From Cyanobacteria bacterium UBA7753 (lineage in GTDB: Bacteria > Cyanobacteriota > Vampirovibrionia > Gastranaerophilales > Gastranaerophilaceae): DNA of 12,050 bases. The stretch lies in assembly GCA_002481545.1 (NCBI GenBank), contig DLEF01000019.1:1-12050 (forward strand), given 5' to 3'. Positions within the stretch are counted from its first letter, which is position 1. The number at the start of each line of letters is the position of its first letter. The position numbers and the translations under genes were made by a program. A model generated the notes under the pieces. That model searched no databases and had not been told where the DNA came from. It saw only the letters and a program-made list of their open reading frames with translations. Of this stretch, positions 1 to 4,817 are shown in pieces.

Positions 1-71
1 ATATTATCGGCATAATTTCTTGCAATCTGTCCGCTCCCAAAAAATAACACGGTTTTTCTATAACTAGACAC
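1..71 (-). CDS. 5' end of an unidentified Rossmann-like gene, partial
   Basis: On the minus strand an open frame runs off the left edge of the window. Read from a GTG at 71-69 it gives about 23 residues, including the stretch KTVLFFGSGQIARNYADN. The hydrophobic strand followed by GxGxxA is typical of the first beta-alpha unit of a Rossmann nucleotide-binding fold. A stop codon (TAA on the minus strand) lies immediately upstream at 74-72, so there is little room for a longer N-terminus. The GTG falls inside the first copy of the repeat array that starts at 67. The native start may therefore have been replaced by an inserted element, making this a broken gene rather than an intact one. The family cannot be named from so few residues, and a chance open frame is not excluded. 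Confidence 0.35.
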   Translation of the reverse strand, partial: MSSYRKTVLFFGSGQIARNYADN

Positions 72-222
72 TTAGTTTAATAATGTCTGACATTTAAAAT
101 AATAAATTTTAAAACTAACCTCTTTTAAGGGAAGAATTTATTAAACTAAATGTCTAGGATTTATTATTTTATATGTCCCGTTATTAAATTAAATGTCCGA
201 GATTAGACATTTAATTTAATAA
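67..222. repeat. Array of six 17-bp GACA/TGTC-ended sites
   Basis: Six copies of a 17-bp AT-rich site lie here. Forward copies are at 67-83 (GACACTTAGTTTAATAA), 89-105 (GACATTTAAAATAATAA) and 206-222 (GACATTTAATTTAATAA). Reverse copies are at 138-154 (TTATTAAACTAAATGTC), 161-177 (TTATTATTTTATATGTC) and 181-197 (TTATTAAATTAAATGTC). The last two copies, 181-197 and 206-222, form a perfect 17-bp inverted repeat around an 8-nt centre. Neighbouring copies in one orientation are 22, 23 and 20 bp apart, close to two helical turns, so a protein could bind along one face. Several copies in both orientations beside a broken gene resemble the multi-site ends of IS21-, Tn7- or Tn552-like transposons. Regulator binding or iterons are alternatives. 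No transposase gene is visible in the window. Confidence 0.6.
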
Positions 223-423
223 ATATAATTAGATTCAGAAAATAAAGCGATTATCTTGACTCTACAACTATTGTAGAGTTTATAATAATTATATAGGAAT
301 ACATTTACAAAAAACGTAGGTAAAGTATATCTGTTTTCTATTTGTCGTGTTCAATGACAATGGTTGCACACGGCCTACAACTAAATTTATATGTCTGACA
401 AATAGTTTTGACAAGTGAATTGT
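223..423. other. Gene-free stretch between site array and ART-like gene
   Basis: Together with the site array this makes about 350 bases without a recognisable gene. It holds the palindrome-containing promoter at 256-286. It also holds a 10-base sequence, ATGTCTGACA, at 391-400 that also occurs at 83-92 inside the array, and a CTACAACTA at 375-383 that repeats part of the 262-270 palindrome. No open frame longer than about 15 codons with a ribosome site is seen on the plus strand. An untranslated RNA starting near 292 is possible but not shown. Confidence 0.4.
256..286 (+). promoter_or_regulatory. Promoter with a palindromic operator in its spacer
   Basis: A -35-like TTGACT (256-261) and a -10 TATAAT (281-286) are separated by 19 bp, slightly long for sigma-70. 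The spacer is almost entirely a perfect inverted repeat, ACTCTACAA-cta-TTGTAGAGT (259-279). A 21-bp palindrome lying between the two boxes is the usual geometry of a repressor operator. The following T-poor sequence argues against a terminator. It would fire to the right, towards the 3' end of the minus-strand ART-like gene, and no coding gene for it is visible. The boxes and the palindrome are seen directly; the repression is inferred. Confidence 0.45.
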
Positions 424-1191
424 TTATTGTGGTAATAATTCACAACGTAATCTTAAAATACCATCTTTTAATTCGTTGCTTATAACTTTTAATTTTGAAG
501 TTCGAGGATATATCCCCTCTGTAAACATTCCATTTGAACAGACTCCATAATTTGCTTGTATGATTTTAGCTTCAGCAGGACATAAGATTTCATACAAAAC
601 ATTCTTATTTCTACTTAACGGATTACAGTATGTTCCACGAGCATAAGCCTCATTGTCAGTTATCCACATAAAAGTTTTAGGCTCATAAACTTCACCAGCT
701 TTTAAATTTGCAAGTTTTTTGTAGCTTTCTAATGTTTTACCTTTAGGGAGATACATTTCTCCCCTGTAGTGGATTTCATCTCTACCGAGTTCATTGCAAC
801 TAGTAAAGAGCTTATCTTTTTCTGCGGTTGCAACCTTATTATCAGTCCCATTAAGGATTTTGCGATTTTCCATTCCTTCATCAAGTTCTTTGAATTTCCC
901 ATACTTATCAGAGTTCCAACAGTAACTATCACTTTCTCTTAGTTCTCTACCCCACTTTTTAACATTTAAACTTGGCTCTGATAAAAGAGATTTTGTATCA
1001 GCAAGTTTAGTTGGTAATAATTCATCTTTAACCATTTGATATTCAAAGACATCTCCAGTAAATCCTTTTTTCTTTGCTAAATTAGCTATTTCTTCAAAGT
1101 TAGACTTCCCAATCTGCGAACAAACAGTACGTCTATTTGCAATAGTCCAACCATTATTTACAATACTACGTAACATAGATATTTTATTCAT
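424..1191 (-). CDS. ADP-ribosyltransferase-like protein
   Basis: This is a 255-residue protein whose C-terminal half (about 140-255) follows the order of ADP-ribosyltransferase (ART) motifs. There is an arginine in HYRGEM (R143), a strand-turn segment TFMWITDNEAYA (173-184) where ARTs of the R-S-E class carry STS, and a strand VLYEILCPAEAKI (198-210). The end block MFTEGIYPRTSKLKVI (222-237) places E225 at the catalytic glutamate position. The usual first glutamate of E-x-E is F223 and the STS serines are not conserved, so activity or arginine specificity is doubtful. The N-terminal 140 residues are not recognised; no signal peptide or membrane helix is clear. The ATG start has AGGTAAGG about 4-10 bases upstream. 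It lies beside a transposon-like end and an S24 remnant, which suggests a phage or mobile origin. It could be a toxin or effector. The call rests on motif order only. Confidence 0.5.
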   Translation of the reverse strand: MNKISMLRSIVNNGWTIANRRTVCSQIGKSNFEEIANLAKKKGFTGDVFEYQMVKDELLPTKLADTKSLLSEPSLNVKKWGRELRESDSYCWNSDKYGKFKELDEGMENRKILNGTDNKVATAEKDKLFTSCNELGRDEIHYRGEMYLPKGKTLESYKKLANLKAGEVYEPKTFMWITDNEAYARGTYCNPLSRNKNVLYEILCPAEAKIIQANYGVCSNGMFTEGIYPRTSKLKVISNELKDGILRLRCELLPQ

Positions 1192-1232
1192 GTGCCTTAC
1201 CTATAACCATTTTCCCTACCTATATATAAAGT

Positions 1233-1250
1233 ATTTTTAATATTAAAAAT
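1233..1250. repeat. Perfect 18-bp AT palindrome upstream of the ART-like gene
   Basis: ATTTTTAATATTAAAAAT reads identically on both strands. It sits 42 bases before the start of the minus-strand ART-like gene, in the zone where its promoter should lie, so it could be an operator or part of the promoter. A second inverted repeat, ATTGTTA (1257-1263) with TAACAAT (1282-1288), lies just beyond it. In DNA this AT-rich, palindromes also arise by chance. Confidence 0.35.
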
Positions 1251-1306
1251 TGACTAATTGTTACAAATTTACAAGAAATTATAACAATCGACATATGTTT
1301 TTGTAG

Positions 1307-1756
1307 TTACAAACAAGACATATCGTTCATAACATAAACAACAGCTCCGATAATATCTACACTGTCTGTTTTTAAATCAACTTCAAAAGGCTGATAAATA
1401 GGATTGTCGCTTTTTACCAATAATTTCCCCGGCATATATTGAAGTCTTTTTACAAACAAAGCGTTTTCAATTCTTATTGCATAAATGCCGTCATTAATAT
1501 ATTCATTTATACTTGTATCAACAACAATTTGAGAACCGTTTTTTATTCGACTATTTCCACCATCCATAGAATCGCCACGAACGGTAAAAATTACCAAATC
1601 ATTAACATTGGATGATATATGTTTTCTAACCCATTCTTTGCCAAAAGAAACAAAATCCTTTGTCATTTCTATTTCTTCGGTCAAAGAGCCAAAGCCTGCT
1701 GAGACATCCATATTAATAACAGGAATGAAAACAAGTTTGTAGGTCGGATTTACCAA
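1307..1756 (-). CDS. S24/LexA-type peptidase domain lacking its helix-turn-helix
   Basis: The 149 residues match the C-terminal self-cleavage domain of phage repressors and LexA (peptidase S24). An Ala-Gly cleavage site is at A20-G21 in DVSAGFG. The nucleophile serine is S63 in VRGDSMDGG, and the general-base lysine is K103 in LFVKRLQ. Both catalytic residues and the spacing are intact. The N-terminal DNA-binding domain of about 70-100 residues that normally precedes this is absent. The frame opens at a TTG (1756-1754), has a stop seven codons upstream, and spmA starts only 114 bases away, so no HTH can be hidden. The TTG lies inside a palindromic repeat (1743-1762) and has no good ribosome site. 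The next possible start is M16. It may be a pseudogene remnant, or a HTH-less protein that interferes with intact repressors; the sequence cannot decide. Confidence 0.7.
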   Translation of the reverse strand: MVNPTYKLVFIPVINMDVSAGFGSLTEEIEMTKDFVSFGKEWVRKHISSNVNDLVIFTVRGDSMDGGNSRIKNGSQIVVDTSINEYINDGIYAIRIENALFVKRLQYMPGKLLVKSDNPIYQPFEVDLKTDSVDIIGAVVYVMNDMSCL

Positions 1757-1762
1757 TCCGAC
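1743..1762. repeat. Palindromic repeat, GTCGGATT-N4-AATCCGAC
   Basis: Perfect 8-bp arms (1743-1750 and 1755-1762) flank a 4-base centre. The flanks TTTGT on the left and ACAAA on the right extend the symmetry after a three-base offset. The GC-rich arms stand out from the AT-rich surroundings, as in small dispersed REP- or MITE-like repeats. It overlaps the first codons of the S24-domain gene. Confidence 0.55.
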
Positions 1763-1852
1763 AAAAATTATGAATTATAAATTCACTGCTATCTGTTAGA
1801 TATTTGTTTGCATCTTAAAATTTTATATAAACATTAACTCTAATTCCTTCTT

Positions 1853-1858
1853 TATAAT
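1853..1858 (+). promoter_or_regulatory. Candidate -10 box for spmAB
   Basis: TATAAT ends 11 bases before the spmA ATG. Transcription would start about five bases before the codon, giving an almost leaderless mRNA. This agrees with the absence of a Shine-Dalgarno sequence in front of spmA. No convincing -35 box is found 16-18 bp upstream, so the assignment is weak. Confidence 0.3.
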
Positions 1859-1869
1859 AGAATAATAAT

Positions 1870-2499
1870 ATGAATTATATTTTTTATTTCTTGATAGCGT
1901 TTTCAATAATATTCGGGATAATAAACGGCAGAACGCAGGAGGTTGTGTCGGCGATTATGGACGGAGCGGAATTGTCCGTCAAGATTGCAATATCTCTTAT
2001 CGGGATTATGGCGTTTTGGCTCGGTATTATGAGAATAGCCGAAAAATCGGGGCTGGTTCAATTTATAGCGAAAATAATCAAGCCGATAACAAAATGGCTG
2101 TTCAATGAAATCCACGAAGAAAGTCCTGCTATCGGAAATATCGCATTGAGCTTTTCCGCAAATGCATTAGGGCTCACCAATGCCGCAACCCCTATAGGGT
2201 TGCGTGTAATGCAGGAACTGCAAGAAGAAAACGACGACAAAACAACCGCATCAAACGCTATGTGTATGTTTTTAGCGATGAATACCGCAGGATTTCAGAT
2301 TATCCCCGCAACCGTTATAGCGGTACTTGTTGCAGTCGGTTCAAAAAATCCGACAGAGATAATCATGCCTGCGATGATTGTCACATCAATTGCGTTCATA
2401 TCGGCAATATTACTGGCAAAGTTGTTCCAATACACTTGGAAAGATAAAGGTTGTAAAGAAACAGCGCCAGAGACGGGAAAGGAGGCAGACAATGCTTAA
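1870..2499 (+). CDS. spmA: Spore maturation protein A (nucleoside-recognition family)
   Basis: This 209-residue membrane protein is of the SpmA type, whose fold belongs to the nucleoside-recognition (Gate) family. Hydrophobic segments are at about 4-20, 37-55, 62-73, 129-155 and 165-186. The family signature is clear: NALGLTNAATPIGLRVM (98-114) and MNTAGFQIIP (137-146). The tail after 190 is short, charged and soluble. In Bacillus, SpmA and SpmB are needed for spore-core dehydration. Homologues also occur in non-spore-formers, where their substrate is unknown. The start is the first ATG and has no Shine-Dalgarno, but a TATAAT lies just upstream. The stop overlaps the start of spmB by 8 bases, which implies translational coupling. 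The length is usual for the family. Confidence 0.9.
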   Translation: MNYIFYFLIAFSIIFGIINGRTQEVVSAIMDGAELSVKIAISLIGIMAFWLGIMRIAEKSGLVQFIAKIIKPITKWLFNEIHEESPAIGNIALSFSANALGLTNAATPIGLRVMQELQEENDDKTTASNAMCMFLAMNTAGFQIIPATVIAVLVAVGSKNPTEIIMPAMIVTSIAFISAILLAKLFQYTWKDKGCKETAPETGKEADNA

Positions 2500-3028
2500 T
2501 CTTCTTTCTCTATATGCTCTGCCTGTTCTGATATTGGTTATACTGACAGTCGGGATAATCAAGAAAGTTCCTGTATATGAAGAATTTACGGAGGGTGCTA
2601 AGGACGGTTTCAAGGTATCGGTCAATATAATCCCGTATCTTGTTGCGATTATTGTAGGTATATCAATGTTCAGGGCATCGGGCGCAATGGATTGGATAGC
2701 GTCGGTACTCGCACCTTTATTGCATAAGTTTTCCGTACCCGTTGACAGCATACCGGTTATGATTACGAGGTCTTTGTCCGGTTCTGCGACCTTGGGGCTG
2801 TTCTCGGAAATTGCTCAAAAGTTCGGACCTGACGCATACGTCACTAAGCTCTGCGCCGTCATAGTAGGGAGCTCGGAGACAACGTTCTATGTCCTTTCCG
2901 TTTATTTTGGCTCTATCGGAATTAAGAAATTCCGCTATGCGCTCATTGTCGGACTGCTTGCCGATTTTATCGGAATAGTTGCAGCCGTTTTGGTATGTTC
3001 AAAGGTTTTTCTTCCCAACATTGGGTAA
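2492..3028 (+). CDS. spmB: Spore maturation protein B (nucleoside-recognition family)
   Basis: This is a 178-residue membrane partner of SpmA. Membrane segments are at about 4-23, 45-60, 68-78, 117-140 and 148-170. Family hallmarks are VYEEFTEGAKDGF (28-40), RSLSGSATLG (93-102) and GSSETTFYVLSVYFG (126-140). The start is the ATG at 2492, placed by a strong GGGAAAGGAGG (2475-2485) inside the end of spmA. The open frame extends upstream to 2378, but that part is arginine- and glutamine-rich, lies within spmA, and has no ribosome site. The gene's last 62 bases overlap the 3' end of the minus-strand zinc-ribbon gene. SpmA and SpmB probably act together in the membrane; whether this organism sporulates cannot be judged here. 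Confidence 0.92.
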   Translation: MLNLLSLYALPVLILVILTVGIIKKVPVYEEFTEGAKDGFKVSVNIIPYLVAIIVGISMFRASGAMDWIASVLAPLLHKFSVPVDSIPVMITRSLSGSATLGLFSEIAQKFGPDAYVTKLCAVIVGSSETTFYVLSVYFGSIGIKKFRYALIVGLLADFIGIVAAVLVCSKVFLPNIG

Positions 3029-3344
3029 CATCTTCGGTAGTTTCCTCTGCAGGAACTACTGATTTTATCAAGACCGCATAATTTATGTTGACAAAGTTCA
3101 TCTTTGGTACTTTTTCAACAACATATTCATGCCCGCCGCAGTTACGGCAGAAGTTATCTTCCGGCACAATCTCGCCTTTTTTGATAATTGCTTTTTGCTT
3201 AATTCCGCAGCAAGCACATCTTGTAATATACCATTCGTTTTCAATAAGTTCACCGCAATCAGGGCAATAACTGTATTGAGAATCTATTGCTACATGCTCG
3301 TGGTTACAACAATTGTGACGTTTAAAGAAATCCAATAAAGACAT
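2967..3344 (-). CDS. Small zinc-ribbon protein, function unknown
   Basis: This is a 125-residue cysteine-rich protein. Likely metal ligands fall in pairs: C12, C13, H15 and H17; C27-x2-C30 (CPDC); C43, C45 and C46 (CACC); and C66-x2-C69 (CRNC). The CxxC knuckles at 27-30 and 66-69, bracketing C43-C46, resemble two zinc ribbons. No enzyme motif is seen, and the last 45 residues are not cysteine-rich except C109. A Shine-Dalgarno GAGGTG (minus strand, 3358-3353) precedes the ATG by eight bases. It converges with spmB and overlaps it by 62 bp. The gene follows the LeuD-like gene on the same strand, but a gap of 112 bases with its own promoter suggests separate transcription. Confidence 0.75.
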   Translation of the reverse strand: MSLLDFFKRHNCCNHEHVAIDSQYSYCPDCGELIENEWYITRCACCGIKQKAIIKKGEIVPEDNFCRNCGGHEYVVEKVPKMNFVNINYAVLIKSVVPAEETTEDVTQCWEEKPLNIPKRLQLFR

Positions 3345-3409
3345 AATAAGAACACCTCGTAAAATCTACATTAGTGTTTTAATGATGTTTAAATAAAAGT
3401 CAAAAATTG

Positions 3410-3437
3410 ATTATAAATTTGTTACAAAACTTAACAA
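3410..3437 (-). promoter_or_regulatory. Promoter for the zinc-ribbon gene
   Basis: On the minus strand TTGTTA (3437-3432) and TATAAT (3415-3410) are separated by 16 bp. Transcription would begin near 3403, leaving an untranslated leader of about 58 bases before the ATG at 3344. Confidence 0.4.
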
Positions 3438-3456
3438 ACCTCTTTAAAAGCCTTTA

Positions 3457-3948
3457 TTAGAGCTTAAAATCACCGTTCTTTTTGATGTGTTCAACAAGTC
3501 CGCCGTCGTTTAAAAGTTTTATCATAATAGGCGGAAGAGGATTTATCATAATCATTGTGCCTTTGGTTAAGTTTTTGATATAGCCCTTTTCGATATCGAG
3601 GTCTAATTCATCTCCTGCGTCGATACCGTCCGTATCGCATTCAATAGCGAGAAGACCGATATTTATGGCGTTTCGGTAGAATATACGTGCAAAAGATTTT
3701 GCGAGAACTGCGCCAACGCCTGCTATCTTGATGATTTGAGGAGCATGCTCTCTGGAGGAGCCCAGCCCGAAATTGTGACCTGCAACTACAAAATCGCCCT
3801 TTTTCATCCTTGACGCAAATGTTTCATCCGCATCTTCAAGTACGTGTTTTGCAAATTCAGGCAAATTTGAACGCAGGTGGAATAATCTGCCCGGTGCAAT
3901 ATGGTCTGTTGATATATTATCTCCGAATTTAAAAGCTGTTCCCTTCAT
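3457..3948 (-). CDS. leuD: LeuD/aconitase-type dehydratase small subunit
   Basis: This 163-residue protein is the swivel-domain small subunit of the isopropylmalate isomerase/homoaconitase family. The substrate-binding loop is NFGLGSSREHAPQII (59-73), followed by the family block AKSFARIFYRNAINIGLL (83-100). The N-terminal metal/substrate region reads GDNISTDHIAPGR (9-21). Typical LeuD has a D-x-I-I-P-x-R-Y-L pattern there, and the loop after it (LFHLRSN) also differs. The substrate may therefore be 3-isopropylmalate, or another hydroxy acid such as homoaconitate, 2,3-dimethylmalate or citrate. The large [4Fe-4S] partner (LeuC-type) is not in this window. The ATG is preceded by AAGGA with good spacing. 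Neighbours on the strand do not belong to leucine synthesis. The family is sure; the substrate is not. Confidence 0.85.
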   Translation of the reverse strand: MKGTAFKFGDNISTDHIAPGRLFHLRSNLPEFAKHVLEDADETFASRMKKGDFVVAGHNFGLGSSREHAPQIIKIAGVGAVLAKSFARIFYRNAINIGLLAIECDTDGIDAGDELDLDIEKGYIKNLTKGTMIMINPLPPIMIKLLNDGGLVEHIKKNGDFKL

Positions 3949-3968
3949 ATTAATCCTTCTTTTTAATT

Positions 3969-3974
3969 ATTATA
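3969..3974 (-). promoter_or_regulatory. Candidate -10 box for the LeuD-like gene
   Basis: A minus-strand TATAAT lies about 20 bases upstream of the ATG. It would give a short leader still containing the AAGGA ribosome site. No good -35 is seen at the expected distance. Confidence 0.3.
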
Positions 3975-4023
3975 CACGTTTCTTATATTTTAATCTGAAA
4001 ATAAAAAAGGGTAAACCTTAAAA

Positions 4024-4686
4024 TTATTTTTCAGGCTTATCGGGCGGAGTCTGTTGGTCAGGCTGTTGAGATTGATCGGAGAGGAATACCTCCGTTCCGT
4101 TATAGAAATAGATTTTACGGGTTTCGCCCGCATCATTTTGGAATGTCCCTACAAGGACGGTGCATTTCTTACCTTCTATGATTGCGTCCTGTTTCTCCAG
4201 CTCCCCTACGGGATAAAACCCTTCTGATTCCAGTCTGTCAATACTGTCCTCCATATTGTCGGAGCTTCTTATCACGGAAAACATCTGACGCACTATTTTT
4301 TGTGCACCTTCATCAAGAGCTTCTTCTCCTTCTGCCGGAGCAAGGTTGATTAGCCCCTGCAGATTAAATCTTTCCCAAGTTATTTTTATCAGGGTGTTAT
4401 TTATATACTGCAATTTACACCCGCATTGCATCAATAACTGGATAACATCTTCCTGTTGCTCAAATATTGCACGCATTTCATCTTGTATCTTTTTGTTTGC
4501 GCGCGCCTCATCATATTCATTGAGTTTGTTGGTGATAGAACGGATAAATTTCCCCAATACGCCATTGGTCTGTTTTTGCACCTGCGCGTCTTTTTGAAAA
4601 GCACTTTGCTTTTCAATATTCTTCGCACTGTCAAAAATAGATTCTTGCGAAAATAAATTATCGTCGTTATTATTATTTGGATCCAT
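4024..4686 (-). CDS. Unrecognised 220-residue protein with disordered ends
   Basis: I do not recognise this protein. The N-terminal 40 residues are polar and asparagine/aspartate-rich (MDPNNNNDDN), and the last 18 are glutamine/proline-rich, so both ends are likely disordered. The middle consists of a predicted amphipathic helical stretch (about 42-90) and then a mixed alpha/beta part (about 91-205) ending in strands such as KCTVLVGTF and KIYFYNGTEV. There are two cysteines close together (C88, C90). No signal peptide, membrane helix or catalytic motif is visible. The ATG is the first in the frame; no clear Shine-Dalgarno precedes it. The gene diverges from the PurD-like gene, with 131 bases between them. 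Reading-frame length and even codon use make it a real gene; it is probably cytosolic. Confidence 0.75.
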   Translation of the reverse strand: MDPNNNNDDNLFSQESIFDSAKNIEKQSAFQKDAQVQKQTNGVLGKFIRSITNKLNEYDEARANKKIQDEMRAIFEQQEDVIQLLMQCGCKLQYINNTLIKITWERFNLQGLINLAPAEGEEALDEGAQKIVRQMFSVIRSSDNMEDSIDRLESEGFYPVGELEKQDAIIEGKKCTVLVGTFQNDAGETRKIYFYNGTEVFLSDQSQQPDQQTPPDKPEK

Positions 4687-4745
4687 GCTTATATATTAGC
4701 ATATTTAAGGCAATATTGAATAAACCATATATATGAAAAATGATA

Positions 4746-4774
4746 TTGTGATTTGAACGAATAAAAGGTATAAT
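4746..4774 (+). promoter_or_regulatory. Sigma-70-type promoter of the PurD-like gene
   Basis: TTGTGA (4746-4751) and TATAAT (4769-4774) are separated by exactly 17 bp. Transcription should start near 4781, with a leader of about 37 bases containing AAGGA (4806-4810), seven bases before the ATG. Confidence 0.65.
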
Positions 4775-4817
4775 TGAAATATAAAGAAGATAAAAACAGT
4801 TTTTTAAGGAATAAAGA

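Noticed and set aside
67..222. CRISPR array
   Set aside because: Copies alternate in orientation, gaps between them are only 3-32 bases and irregular, and no cas gene is present.
1300..1313. Intrinsic terminator for the S24-domain gene
   Set aside because: TTTGTA-gt-TACAAA is a short AT stem at the stop codon without a following U-run on the minus strand.
424..1756. Toxin-antitoxin pair of the ART-like gene and the S24 protein
   Set aside because: They are 115 bases apart with palindromes between, and the S24 protein lacks a DNA-binding domain and looks truncated; nothing shows that it neutralises the ART-like protein.
2378..2491. N-terminal extension of SpmB
   Set aside because: It lies inside spmA, is arginine/glutamine-rich unlike the family, and lacks a ribosome site; the ATG at 2492 has a strong one.
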